Below are positions 1-8,240 of a stretch of DNA of 64,000 bases, piece after piece. Below the pieces are notes generated by a model, which did not search any database, was not told where the DNA came from, and saw only the letters and a program-made list of their open reading frames with translations. The translations under genes were made by a program, and so were the position numbers. The DNA lies in contig NZ_CALRUC010000004.1 in assembly GCF_943371255.1 (NCBI RefSeq), positions 12,978 to 76,977 of the forward strand, written 5' to 3'. Position 1 is the first letter of the stretch. Each line of letters starts with the position of its first letter. The DNA comes from Ferrovibrio terrae_B. Lineage in GTDB: Bacteria > Pseudomonadota > Alphaproteobacteria > Ferrovibrionales > Ferrovibrionaceae.

Positions 1-140
1 GCCCGTGCGGTATACACATCGGCCAGTGCTTTCAGGCTCGGCTGCAGGATGGTCGAGGCGCGATAGACCGGGATATTGACGGCGCCGTGATGGCCTTCCG
101 GGTCGCGGCCGAGCGTGGCGAGCTTGGTTTCGTCTTTCAT
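1..140 (-). CDS. metC: Cystathionine beta-lyase, N-terminal part only
   Basis: Only the first 46 codons lie in the window; the gene continues beyond base 1. The visible protein begins MKDETKLATLGRDPEG and goes on HHGAVNIPVYRASTI, which is the typical N-terminus of the PLP-dependent cystathionine beta-lyase of alphaproteobacteria (Cys/Met metabolism family). That enzyme cleaves cystathionine to homocysteine in methionine synthesis, in the cytoplasm. The PLP lysine and the rest of the fold are outside the window, so a sister enzyme of the same family (for example a gamma-lyase) cannot be excluded. Confidence 0.75.
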   Translation of the reverse strand, partial: MKDETKLATLGRDPEGHHGAVNIPVYRASTILQPSLKALADVYTAR

Positions 141-182
141 GGCGGACTCCAATCTGGGGTCCAACTATCGCAAAGCCCCGGA

Positions 183-695
183 TCAATGAGAAGACTTGGC
201 GGCCCCGGCTTCCAGCCATAATGCCGCAGCAAAGCAGAATAGGGCCATCAGGCTGGCAATCATGCGCAGGGTGTTCCAGGTGATCCAGGGCTGGGCATAA
301 TCCTGCCAGATCGCCGCGGCCGACTGGGCGGTGGGTGTCGCGGCGGCCAGGGCCTCGTTCAGCGGCACATTGAAGGCCATGGTGACGGCGAAGGCGCCGC
401 AGCCATAGAGTGCCGTGCCGGACCACACCAGCCAGGCGGCCGGATCGCGCGGCTGGCGCAGCGCCATGGCGATGCTGGCCAGCAGGCCGAACCCCAGCGT
501 GCCGAAAAAGCTGAAGGCGAAGGTCATGTTGCGCACGGTGGCGTTGATCGCCTGCATGGCGGCAATCGCCGCCATAGGATCGGCCGCATCGAGGCCGGGC
601 ATGACCGAACAGTGATAGGCGTAGAAAAAGCCGGCGATCAGTGCGGCCGCCAGCGCGGCCAGGCTGGTGACGGACAGGCAGAGCGGTCGCAGCAT
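183..695 (-). CDS. DUF1772 (anthrone oxygenase-like) membrane protein
   Basis: 170 residues with four predicted membrane segments (about 8-28, 58-80, 87-110 and 140-160). The first contains GFFYAYHCSVMPGL, and the pattern of a small helix followed by xYxxSVMPGL is typical of DUF1772 proteins. The loop with NVPLNEAL before the last helix is also a family signature. Some members are called anthrone oxygenase-like, but the bacterial role is not established. A purine-rich run (CGGGGGGAATC) precedes the ATG. It reads away from the downstream peptidase gene and is probably transcribed alone. Confidence 0.75.
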   Translation of the reverse strand: MLRPLCLSVTSLAALAAALIAGFFYAYHCSVMPGLDAADPMAAIAAMQAINATVRNMTFAFSFFGTLGFGLLASIAMALRQPRDPAAWLVWSGTALYGCGAFAVTMAFNVPLNEALAAATPTAQSAAAIWQDYAQPWITWNTLRMIASLMALFCFAAALWLEAGAAKSSH

Positions 696-848
696 GATTC
701 CCCCCGGAGCGAAATGTTGGGATGCTGCACGCCGGCCGAACCAATTTCCTGCGCAACTTTGCTTTGGTCCGGCCCGGCGGGCCTTGGCGGCAGCCGGGCA
801 GGGAGCCTAACATTGCCACTTCGTATTTCTGAGTGAAGAGGCTGTCCC

Positions 849-2249
849 ATGACCCGCGATGCCGCGATCCGCGCTGCGACCACCTATCTGGACGAGGGCG
901 GTTTCCTCGCCGATCTCACCCGCCGCGTCGCCATCCCCACCGAAAGCCAGAATCCCGATCGTGCCGGCGCGCTGGGCGATTATCTGGAACAGGAAATGCG
1001 CGGCTCGCTCGAAGCGCTCGGCTTCCAGTGCACGGTGCATCCCAATCCCTCGCCCAAGGGCGGACCTTTCCTGGTTGCCATCCGCCGCGAGGCCGGCGCC
1101 AGCAAGACGCTGTTCTCCTACGGCCATGGCGATGTGATCCGCGGCCAGGATGCACAATGGCGCAGCGGCCTGTCGCCCTGGCAGATCGTGCAGGAGGGTG
1201 AAAAGCTCTACGGCCGCGGCACCGCCGACAACAAGGGCCAGCATACGGTGAACATCGCCGCCATGGCCGCCGTGCTGAAGGCGCGCGGCGGCAAGCTCGG
1301 CTTCAATGTCGTGCTGCTGATCGAAACCGGCGAGGAGGTCGGCTCGCCCGGCCTCGATGCCTTCTGTAAGTCCCAGAAGGACGCCTGGAACGCCAACCTG
1401 TTTCTGGCCTCGGATGGCCCACGCCTGTCGCCGGAACGGCCGACGCTGTATTGCGGCGCGCGCGGCGCGATGAATTTCGACCTCACAGTGAATCTGCGCG
1501 AGGGCGCGCATCATTCGGGCAACTGGGGCGGCCTGCTGGCCGATCCGGGCATCATCCTCGCCCATGCCATCGCCAGCATTGCCGGGCCCACCGGCCAGAT
1601 TCGCGTGCCCGAATGGGTGCCGAAGGAGCTGCCGGCCGGGGTGAAGCGCGCGCTCGCCGATTGCGAAGTCGGCGGCGGCAGCGACGGGCCGCAGATCGAT
1701 GCCTGGTGGGGCGAGCCGGGCCTGACGCCGGCCGAACGCGTCTATGGCTGGTGCAGCTTCGATGTGCTGGCCTTCAAGACCGGCAATCCCGAATTCCCGG
1801 TCAATGCGATTCCCGGCATCGCCAGCGCGCATTGCCAGATCCGTTTCGTGGTCGGGCCGGATTCATCGCAGTTCCTGCCAGCATTGCGCCGCCATCTGGA
1901 TCGCCACGGCTTCCCGCAGGTGCAGGTGACGCAGGCGCGGGCCGAGGTCTTCACCGCCACGCGGCTCGATCCCGATCATCCCTATGTGCATTTCGCAGTG
2001 GCCTCGGTCGAGAAGACCATGGGCCGCAAGCCGGCGCTGCTGCCCAATCTGGGTGGCTCGCTGCCCAACGAGGTGTTTGCCGAAACGCTCGGCCTGCCCA
2101 CCGTGTGGATGCCGCATTCCTACGCCGCCTGTTCGCAGCATGCGCCGAACGAGCATATCCTGCTGCCGGTGATGCGCGAGGGGCTGGCGATGATGGCCGG
2201 CCTGCTATGGGATTTGGGCGAGGCCGATGCCCGCATTCTGCCGTCCTGA
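849..2249 (+). CDS. M20 family metallopeptidase
   Basis: 466-residue cytoplasmic zinc peptidase of the M20/M25/M40 family. The metal ligands can be followed: HGD in FSYGHGDV near residue 92, the bridging Asp in GRGTADNKGQ near 125, the Glu pair in IETGEEVGS near 162, and a late His in QHAPNEH near 438. The central dimerisation domain is present between the two halves of the catalytic domain, and length is normal for dipeptidase-like M20 enzymes. AAGAGG lies 7 bases before the ATG. Substrate could be a small peptide or N-acyl amino acid; the sequence does not decide. The next gene starts within 25 bases downstream, so they may share a transcript. Confidence 0.85.
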   Translation: MTRDAAIRAATTYLDEGGFLADLTRRVAIPTESQNPDRAGALGDYLEQEMRGSLEALGFQCTVHPNPSPKGGPFLVAIRREAGASKTLFSYGHGDVIRGQDAQWRSGLSPWQIVQEGEKLYGRGTADNKGQHTVNIAAMAAVLKARGGKLGFNVVLLIETGEEVGSPGLDAFCKSQKDAWNANLFLASDGPRLSPERPTLYCGARGAMNFDLTVNLREGAHHSGNWGGLLADPGIILAHAIASIAGPTGQIRVPEWVPKELPAGVKRALADCEVGGGSDGPQIDAWWGEPGLTPAERVYGWCSFDVLAFKTGNPEFPVNAIPGIASAHCQIRFVVGPDSSQFLPALRRHLDRHGFPQVQVTQARAEVFTATRLDPDHPYVHFAVASVEKTMGRKPALLPNLGGSLPNEVFAETLGLPTVWMPHSYAACSQHAPNEHILLPVMREGLAMMAGLLWDLGEADARILPS

Positions 2250-2273
2250 TCGGGGCCATCCATCGACCAGGCA

Positions 2274-2717
2274 TTGACACTCGGCGGCCTGTTTTTCTGG
2301 TCGTTGCTGGCTGCCACTCTGGTGCCGCTGTCGTCGGAGGTGGCGCTGTCGACGGCCCATGCCATGGCCGCGGCCCCGCCCGTTCAACTCTTCCTGGTCG
2401 CCACCGCCGGCAATATGTGCGGTGCACTCATTAACTGGGGTCTGGGGGGCTGGTGCCTGCGCTTTAAGCACAAGCGCTGGTTTCCAATCACGCCCGACCG
2501 CCTGCATCAAGCCGAGATCCGCTTTGCGCGCTGGGGCGGCTGGATCCTGCTTTTCTCTTGGATTCCGGTGATCGGCGACCCGCTGACCTTTGCTGCAGGC
2601 GCACTCCGCTACCCCTTGGCCCGATTCTTGATAGTGGTGACGGCCGGCAAGGCAGCGCGGTATGCGGCCATCCTGTGGATAACTGACGTTATCTTGCCGG
2701 TTTTTACAGCGTCGTGA
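2274..2717 (+). CDS. YqaA family (DedA/SNARE-associated) membrane protein
   Basis: 147 residues, hydrophobic, with the layout of the YqaA branch of the DedA superfamily: an N-terminal re-entrant region (LLAATLVPLSSEVAL), a glycine-rich stretch (AGNMCGALINWGLG) and the conserved RFARWGGWILLFSWIPVIGDP segment shortened here to its recognisable parts RWGGW and PVIGDP. Proteins of this family act in the inner membrane, and DedA members have been linked to lipid carrier recycling. No ATG is available between the upstream in-frame stop at 2247 and the conserved part, so a TTG at 2274 is the best start. The end of the gene overlaps the likely aapJ promoter. Confidence 0.75.
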   Translation: MTLGGLFFWSLLAATLVPLSSEVALSTAHAMAAAPPVQLFLVATAGNMCGALINWGLGGWCLRFKHKRWFPITPDRLHQAEIRFARWGGWILLFSWIPVIGDPLTFAAGALRYPLARFLIVVTAGKAARYAAILWITDVILPVFTAS

Positions 2718-2749
2718 TAATTTTAGGCAGTTCTGCCCCAACGCAGAAC
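2694..2749 (+). promoter_or_regulatory. Likely aapJ promoter and leader inverted repeat
   Basis: A housekeeping-type promoter can be drawn as TTGCCG (2694-2699), 18-base spacer, TAATTT (2718-2723). Just downstream, GTTCTGC (2730-2736) and GCAGAAC (2743-2749) form a perfect 7-base inverted repeat with a 6-base loop. It could be an operator or a leader hairpin. The position, between a putative start site and the aapJ ribosome binding site, suggests control of the whole uptake operon. This is read by eye only. Confidence 0.4.
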
Positions 2750-2776
2750 CCAGTCACAACAGGGAAGGGTTAACCT

Positions 2777-3796
2777 ATGAAACTTATTGCAACGGCCGCT
2801 GCCGCGGCGGCGCTTGTGTTTGTCGCACAGGGCGCGCAGGCAGGCGCCACCTTTGATTCCGTTAAGGCCAAGGGCTTTGTGCAGTGTGGCACGAATACCG
2901 GTCTCGGCGGTTTCGCCGCCCCGGACAGCCAGGGCGTCTGGAAGGGCCTCGATGTCGATGTCTGCCGTGCGGTTGCCGCCGCGATGTTCGGCGACGCCAC
3001 CAAGGTGAAATATACCGGCCTGACCGCGCAGCAGCGTTTCACCGCCCTGCAGTCGGGCGAAGTGGATCTGCTGTCGCGCAACACCACGCAGACCCTGACC
3101 CGCGACGCCTCGCTGGGTTTGATCGGCGCCGGCATCAATTATTATGACGGCCAGGGCTTCATGGTGACCAAGAAGCTCGGCGTGAAGAGCGCCAAGGAGC
3201 TGAACGGCGCCACCGTCTGCGTGCAGCCGGGCACCACCACCGAACTGAACCTCGCCGACTATTTCCGCTCGGAAAAGATGACCTTCAAGCCGGTCGTCAT
3301 CGAGAAGCTGGATGAAGTCGTTGCCGCTTACGCTTCCGGCCGTTGCGACGTGTACACCACGGACGCCTCCGGTCTGGCCGCCACGCGCGCGACCCAGCTG
3401 CCGAACGGCGACGATCATCTGATCCTGCCGGAAATCATCTCCAAGGAGCCGCTCGGCCCGATGGTGCGTCAGGGTGACGACCAGTGGCTGGTCGTGGTCC
3501 GCTGGGCGCTCAACGCGATGATCGAGGCCGAGGAATACGGCATCACCTCGAAGAATGTCGACGAGATGCTGAAGAGCGACAACCCGAACATCAAGCGCAT
3601 CCTGGGTGTCACCCCGGGTGCCGGCAAGGCGCTCGGCCTTGACGAGAAGTGGGCCTACAACATCGTCAAGCAGGTCGGCAATTACGGCGAAAGCTTCGAA
3701 CGTAATGTCGGCATGGGCAGCCCGCTGAAGCTGGCGCGTGGCGTCAACCAGATGTGGTCGAAGGGCGGCGCGCTCTACGCCTGGCCGATCCGCTAA
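2777..3796 (+). CDS. aapJ: General L-amino acid ABC transporter, periplasmic binding protein
   Basis: 339 residues. A signal peptide is clear: KL at the start, an alanine-rich core and a cleavage site after AQGAQA near residue 22. The mature part is a family 3 solute-binding protein, with the AapJ hallmarks VKAKGFVQCGTNTGLGGFA, then GVWKGLDVDVCRAVAAA, LLSRNTTQTLTRD and a C-terminal WAYNIVKQVGNYGESFERN region. It captures a broad set of L-amino acids in the periplasm for the AapQMP importer encoded next. AAGGG precedes the ATG. A strong stem-loop after the stop probably keeps this protein more abundant than its permeases, as is common for such operons. Confidence 0.95.
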   Translation: MKLIATAAAAAALVFVAQGAQAGATFDSVKAKGFVQCGTNTGLGGFAAPDSQGVWKGLDVDVCRAVAAAMFGDATKVKYTGLTAQQRFTALQSGEVDLLSRNTTQTLTRDASLGLIGAGINYYDGQGFMVTKKLGVKSAKELNGATVCVQPGTTTELNLADYFRSEKMTFKPVVIEKLDEVVAAYASGRCDVYTTDASGLAATRATQLPNGDDHLILPEIISKEPLGPMVRQGDDQWLVVVRWALNAMIEAEEYGITSKNVDEMLKSDNPNIKRILGVTPGAGKALGLDEKWAYNIVKQVGNYGESFERNVGMGSPLKLARGVNQMWSKGGALYAWPIR

Positions 3797-3806
3797 GTCG
3801 TAAGCA

Positions 3807-3837
3807 GGGCCGGCGGTGTACAGGGCACCGCCGGCCC
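3807..3837 (+). terminator. Intra-operon stem-loop between aapJ and aapQ
   Basis: GGGCCGGCGGTG (3807-3818) pairs perfectly with CACCGCCGGCCC (3826-3837) around a 7-base loop. There is no T-run directly after it, so it looks more like an mRNA-stabilising or attenuating hairpin than a full terminator. It lies in the 89-base gap after the binding-protein gene. Confidence 0.7.
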
Positions 3838-3885
3838 ATCGCTTTCAGCTGGCATTTATAAGTTTCTCTTAGCCATGGGGGGCAC

Positions 3886-5079
3886 ATGGCAGACCATCAA
3901 AGTAAAGGCGCGCAAGCCGCGCCGCCGCGCCGTCTGAACTGGAACGATCCCGATGTTCGTTCCGTGGTGTATCAGGTCGTCGCCGTTTCTATCGTGGTTG
4001 CAGTGGCGTGGTTTCTGATTTCCAACACGCTGCACAATCTCTCGATCCGCAACATTTCCACCGGTTTCGACTTCCTCGGCCGCGAATCCGGCTTCGCCAT
4101 CGGTGAATCGCCGATCGCCTTCGGGCCGGAAAATACCTACGCCCGCGCCATTCTGGTCGGCCTGCTGAACACCATCCGCGTGGCGGTGATCGGCATCATC
4201 CTGGCCACCATCATCGGCACGATTGTCGGCATCGCCCGGCTGTCGAAGAACTGGCTGATCGCCAAGCTGTCGATGATCTATGTCGAGGTGATCCGCAACG
4301 TACCGCTGCTGCTGCAGCTGTTCTTCTGGTATGCGCTGATCACCGAGACGCTGCCCGGTCCGCGTTCCGCCATCAACCTGATGCCCGGCGTGTTCATGTC
4401 GAACCGCGGCATCAAGGTGCCGGCACCGACCGACCATTTCGCCTTCGATCTGGCCGCCATCGGTTTCCTGCTCGCCTTCGTGCTGATCGCCATCATGGCC
4501 AATCTGGCCAAGAAGCGGCAGGACGCCACCGGCAAGCCGTTCCCGATCTATCGCACCGCCCTGGCCTTGCTGGTCGGCATGCCGTTCCTGGGCTGGCTGA
4601 TCGGCGGCGCGCCGCTGGAACTCGACGTGCCGAAACTGCAGGGCTTTAATTATGTCGGCGGCGCCACGCTGACGCCGGAATTTGCCGCCCTGCTGTTCGG
4701 CCTGGTGCTCTACACCGCCGGCTTCATTGCCGAGGTGGTGCGCGCCGGCATCCAGGCGGTGAATTACGGCCAGTGGGAGGCGGCTGGTGCCATTGGCCTG
4801 ACCCGCACCCAGACGCTGCGCCTGATCGTGCTGCCACAGTCGCTGCGTGTCATCATTCCGCCGATGACCAGCCAGTATCTGAACCTGACCAAGAACAGCT
4901 CGCTGGCTGTGGCGATCGGCTATCCCGATATCGTCTCGATTGCCAATACGACGCTGAACCAGACCGGTCAGGCCATCGAAGGCATCATGATCATCATGGC
5001 GGTGTATCTGGCCATCAGCCTGTCGATCTCGTTCTTCATGAACTGGTACAACAAACATATTGCGCTGGTGGAGCGGTAA
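3886..5079 (+). CDS. aapQ: General L-amino acid ABC transporter, permease AapQ
   Basis: 397-residue inner-membrane permease of the His/Glu/Gln/Arg/opine family. The N-terminus is a cytoplasmic stretch followed by a first helix near residues 27-47 and the long periplasmic insertion typical of AapQ (NISTGFDFLGRESGFAI). Later come the permease helices and the EAA loop AIGLTRTQTLRLIVLPQS near residues 305-322, which docks on the ATPase. Length agrees with rhizobial AapQ. It pairs with AapM to form the channel and is followed after one base by aapM, so the two are probably translated together. Confidence 0.93.
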   Translation: MADHQSKGAQAAPPRRLNWNDPDVRSVVYQVVAVSIVVAVAWFLISNTLHNLSIRNISTGFDFLGRESGFAIGESPIAFGPENTYARAILVGLLNTIRVAVIGIILATIIGTIVGIARLSKNWLIAKLSMIYVEVIRNVPLLLQLFFWYALITETLPGPRSAINLMPGVFMSNRGIKVPAPTDHFAFDLAAIGFLLAFVLIAIMANLAKKRQDATGKPFPIYRTALALLVGMPFLGWLIGGAPLELDVPKLQGFNYVGGATLTPEFAALLFGLVLYTAGFIAEVVRAGIQAVNYGQWEAAGAIGLTRTQTLRLIVLPQSLRVIIPPMTSQYLNLTKNSSLAVAIGYPDIVSIANTTLNQTGQAIEGIMIIMAVYLAISLSISFFMNWYNKHIALVER

Positions 5080-5080
5080 G

Positions 5081-6169
5081 ATGACGACAGCGACCGAATC
5101 CCTGCCGCCGCCGACCTCCACCACCGGGCCGATCGCCTGGGTGCGCGAGCGTCTGTTCTCCTCGCCACTCAATGCCATCCTGACCATCCTGTCGGTCTGG
5201 CTGCTGCTGATGTCGTTACCGCCATTTATCGAATGGGCCCTGATCAAGGCCAACTTCACGGCGGCGACCTCGCAGGAATGCCGCGCCGGTGGCGGTGCCT
5301 GCTGGGCTTTCATCGGCGTGAAATACCGGCTGATGCTGTTCGGCCTGTATCCTTACGACGAGCAATGGCGGCCGCTGCTGGCCACCATCATCCTGATCGC
5401 GATGATCATCGTCAGCACCATCCCGCGCTTCTGGACTGTCATCCTGCTGCCGATCTGGGTCGGTGGACTGATCCTGGTGTCGGTGCTGATGTGGGGCGGC
5501 ATTCTCGGCCTGAAATATGTCGAGGACACGCTGTGGGGCGGCCTGCCGCTCACGCTGATCCTCTCAACTTTCGGCATCGCCATCGCGTTTCCTTTCGGCG
5601 TCGCGCTGGCGCTCGGGCGACGTTCGAAGATGCCGGCGATCAAGACGCTCTGCGTGCTCTACATCGAGCTGATCCGCGGTGTGCCGCTGATCTCGATGCT
5701 GTTCATGTCATCGGTGATGCTGCCGCTGTTCCTGCCGGAAGGCTTCAGCATCGACAAGCTGCTGCGCGCCCAGATCGCCATCATCCTGTTTGCCGCCGCC
5801 TATCTGGCGGAGGTGGTGCGCGGCGGACTGCAGGCGATTCCGAAGGGGCAGTATGAAGGCGCCGATTCTCTTGGTCTCAGCTATGGCCAGAAGATGGGTT
5901 TCATCATCCTGCCGCAGGCCCTGAAGGTCGTGATTCCGCCGCTGGTCAGCCTGTTCATTGCGGTGTTCAAGGACACTTCCCTGGTGGTCATCATCGGTAT
6001 CTACGATCTGATGCAGTCCACCAAAGTGGCGCTGACCGATCCGGCCTGGCGCGGCTTCTCCATCGAGGCCTATATCTTCGTCTCGATGATCTACTTCGTC
6101 TTCTGCTACTCCATGTCGAAATACAGCCAGAATCTCGAAAAGCGTCTGGCAACCGGACATAAGCGCTAA
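5081..6169 (+). CDS. aapM: General L-amino acid ABC transporter, permease AapM
   Basis: Second permease of the Aap importer, 362 residues from the ATG at 5081, which lies one base after the aapQ stop; an upstream in-frame start at 5060 would run inside aapQ and is unlikely. The long loop containing the cysteine pair of CRAGGGACWAFIGVKY and the segment LYPYDEQWRP are characteristic of AapM. The coupling loop is SLGLSYGQKMGFIILPQA near residue 265. Membrane helices continue to the C-terminus. Works with AapQ, AapP and AapJ in uptake of L-amino acids. Confidence 0.93.
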   Translation: MTTATESLPPPTSTTGPIAWVRERLFSSPLNAILTILSVWLLLMSLPPFIEWALIKANFTAATSQECRAGGGACWAFIGVKYRLMLFGLYPYDEQWRPLLATIILIAMIIVSTIPRFWTVILLPIWVGGLILVSVLMWGGILGLKYVEDTLWGGLPLTLILSTFGIAIAFPFGVALALGRRSKMPAIKTLCVLYIELIRGVPLISMLFMSSVMLPLFLPEGFSIDKLLRAQIAIILFAAAYLAEVVRGGLQAIPKGQYEGADSLGLSYGQKMGFIILPQALKVVIPPLVSLFIAVFKDTSLVVIIGIYDLMQSTKVALTDPAWRGFSIEAYIFVSMIYFVFCYSMSKYSQNLEKRLATGHKR

Positions 6170-6182
6170 AGGGGCCATAACC

Positions 6183-6923
6183 ATGGTTGCACAGATCATC
6201 GAACTGCAAAGCGTCAACAAGTGGTATGGCGAATTCCACGTGTTGCGGAACATCAACCTTAGCGTCAAGAAGGGCGAACGTATCGTCGTCTGCGGGCCGT
6301 CCGGCTCGGGCAAGTCGACCATGATCCGCTGCATCAACCGGCTGGAAGAACACCAGAAGGGCCATATCATCGTCGATGGCACCGAGTTGACCAACGACCT
6401 GAAGAACATCGATGCGATCCGCCGCGAGGTCGGCATGGTGTTCCAGCACTTCAATCTTTTCCCGCATCTCACCGTGCTGGAAAACCTCACGATCGGTCCG
6501 ATCTGGGTGCTGAAAAAGCCCAAGGCCGAGGCCGAGGCGACCGCGATGAAATATCTCAACCGTGTGCGCATCCCGGAGCAGGCCAGCAAGTATCCCGGCC
6601 AGCTGTCGGGCGGCCAGCAGCAACGTGTCGCCATTGCACGCTCGCTGTGCATGAACCCCAAGATCATGCTGTTCGATGAGCCGACCTCGGCGCTCGATCC
6701 GGAAATGGTCAAGGAAGTGCTGGATGTCATGGTCGGCCTGGCCGAAGAGGGCGGCATGACCATGATCTGCGTCACCCATGAAATGGGCTTTGCCCGCAAG
6801 GTGGCCGATCGCGTGATCTTCATGGATCGCGGCGAGATCATCGAGCAGAACACGCCGGAAGAGTTCTTCTCCAACCCGCAGAACGAACGCACCCAGCTGT
6901 TCCTCAGCCAGATACTGCACTGA
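6183..6923 (+). CDS. aapP: General L-amino acid ABC transporter, ATPase AapP
   Basis: 246 residues, the usual size for polar amino acid transporter ATPases. Walker A is GPSGSGKST at residues 38-46, the signature is LSGGQQQRVAIARS near 140, Walker B is MLFDEPTSALDP near 165, and the switch His is in CVTHEMGFA near 200. It hydrolyses ATP at the cytoplasmic face to drive AapQM. It starts 13 bases after aapM with AAAGGGG as ribosome binding site, and closes the operon. Confidence 0.95.
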   Translation: MVAQIIELQSVNKWYGEFHVLRNINLSVKKGERIVVCGPSGSGKSTMIRCINRLEEHQKGHIIVDGTELTNDLKNIDAIRREVGMVFQHFNLFPHLTVLENLTIGPIWVLKKPKAEAEATAMKYLNRVRIPEQASKYPGQLSGGQQQRVAIARSLCMNPKIMLFDEPTSALDPEMVKEVLDVMVGLAEEGGMTMICVTHEMGFARKVADRVIFMDRGEIIEQNTPEEFFSNPQNERTQLFLSQILH

Positions 6924-6944
6924 TAAATCACTAAACCGTGCTAT

Positions 6945-6973
6945 GCTCCTCCCCATAACAAATGGGGAGGAGC
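6945..6973 (+). promoter_or_regulatory. Hairpin covering the ribosome binding site of the next gene
   Basis: GCTCCTCCCCA (6945-6955) and TGGGGAGGAGC (6963-6973) are perfectly complementary over 11 bases with a 7-base loop. The right arm contains the purine-rich GGGGAGGAG that would serve the ATG at 6977. In any transcript reading through from aapP this site would be masked. A weak TATGCT at 6943-6948 could be a -10 box, in which case a local transcript would lack the left arm and be free to be translated. Confidence 0.6.
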
Positions 6974-6976
6974 GTC

Positions 6977-7462
6977 ATGCGCAACAGTGTCGCCGTTCTT
7001 CTGGTTCTTGCCTTGGCCGGCCCGGCCTCGGCCCAGCTTCCATCCGTCGATCCTGCCGGCCAGTATCGCCTGATCGGCCCGGCCGCCCGCAGCGACAGCC
7101 GTTGCATCGGCAGCCCTGAAACGCCGCTTTGCGCGGTCGAAACCCTGCTGGCCTGCTTCGCCCGCCGCGACACCGATCTGTGCCGCGTGGTCTGGGCCGG
7201 CAGTGAAGGCGCTGCCGGTTTCCTTCGCACGATGACGGCCTCGCGCTACTGGTGGAGCTATCGGATCGCGTCTGCCGAACAGCCGGCCGCCGATGAAGCG
7301 GTGATCGCGGTTGCCGGTCGCAACTGCGGCCTGCAGATGGCCGAGCCCGATTGCGGCACCACGCCGGCGCCGCCGACGCGCTACCGCCTCAAACAGGTGG
7401 CCGGCCGCTGGCAGGTGCTGGACTGGCAGTCGCAGCCGGGCGATCCGACGCCCATACGTTGA
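6977..7462 (+). CDS. Small secreted protein of unknown function
   Basis: 161 residues from the ATG at 6977, chosen because the upstream in-frame ATG at 6962 lies in the loop and arm of a hairpin and because MRNSVAVLLVLALAGPASAQ is a clean signal peptide from here. The mature protein has six or so cysteines (for example DSRCIGSPETPLCAV, ACFARRDTDLC, GRNCGLQMAEPDC) that would form disulfides in the periplasm. A C-terminal segment RYRLKQVAGRWQVLDWQ looks like the last strands of a small beta-rich or NTF2-like fold. I do not recognise the family. Confidence 0.7.
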   Translation: MRNSVAVLLVLALAGPASAQLPSVDPAGQYRLIGPAARSDSRCIGSPETPLCAVETLLACFARRDTDLCRVVWAGSEGAAGFLRTMTASRYWWSYRIASAEQPAADEAVIAVAGRNCGLQMAEPDCGTTPAPPTRYRLKQVAGRWQVLDWQSQPGDPTPIR

Positions 7463-7562
7463 GACCAGACTGGCGCAGATGGCAGACCGGCACTGACGGA
7501 ACTGCCGTGGCTGGCATCGCGTTATACACTGCTGCAGCACCGACTCTGCGGCAGGGGATGCA

Positions 7563-8234
7563 ATGGCCAGGCTATTTGAGATTTTGCAACACATGTCGGC
7601 CGGCTGGCGCCTGCTGATCTGCCTGGGTCTCGGCGCCGCCATTTTTCTGTGGCCGTTCCAGCCTGACGATCCGATGATCCATGCCGGTGCGGCCTGGCTG
7701 GCGGGCGTGCTGCTGTTCCTTGCCTGGACCTGGTATGCAGTCAGCGACGTATCCATCGCCATGCTGCGCAAGCGGGCCCGTGATCTGGATGACAGCGCCT
7801 GGATCATTTCGCTGCTGGTGGTGGTTGCCGGGGCCATCAGTCTGCTGGCGCTCGGCATGATGATCAATGCCAAGGATGATGCGACGGGCAGCATCAGGAT
7901 ATTGCGCCTTGGGCTTGGTGGCGCCAGCATGATCTGTGCCTGGTTCCTGATCCATACGGTGCTCGCCCTGCATTACGCGCATCTCTACTATGGCGACCGG
8001 CCTGGAGACGGGAAGCGCAAGGAGCATGGTGGTCTCGACTTCCCGGGCGGGCGCGAGCCCGATTACAGCGATTTCTTTTACTATGCCTTCGTCATCGGCA
8101 TGACCTGCCAGGTTTCGGATGTGAGCACGCAGTCGCGCGGAATGCGGCGCCTGACGCTGGTGCACAGCGTGATCTCATTTTTCTTCAATACCACGGTGAT
8201 CGCACTGACCGTGAACATGCTTGCCAGCAATTGA
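7563..8234 (+). CDS. DUF1345 inner-membrane protein
   Basis: 223 residues with about five membrane segments (near 14-32, 42-62, 82-102, 118-138 and 200-220). The family marks are HYAHLYYGD after the fourth helix, then GGLDFPGGREPDYSDFFYYAFVIGMTCQVSDV and a final HSVISFFFNT helix, seen here in those parts. DUF1345 proteins are widespread in proteobacteria and have no settled function. It faces a minus-strand gene only six bases beyond its stop. Confidence 0.88.
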   Translation: MARLFEILQHMSAGWRLLICLGLGAAIFLWPFQPDDPMIHAGAAWLAGVLLFLAWTWYAVSDVSIAMLRKRARDLDDSAWIISLLVVVAGAISLLALGMMINAKDDATGSIRILRLGLGGASMICAWFLIHTVLALHYAHLYYGDRPGDGKRKEHGGLDFPGGREPDYSDFFYYAFVIGMTCQVSDVSTQSRGMRRLTLVHSVISFFFNTTVIALTVNMLASN

Positions 8235-8240
8235 TGCCGC

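Noticed and set aside
3856..5313. 485-codon minus-strand frame
   Set aside because: Shadow of aapQ/aapM, with biased composition and no recognisable domain.
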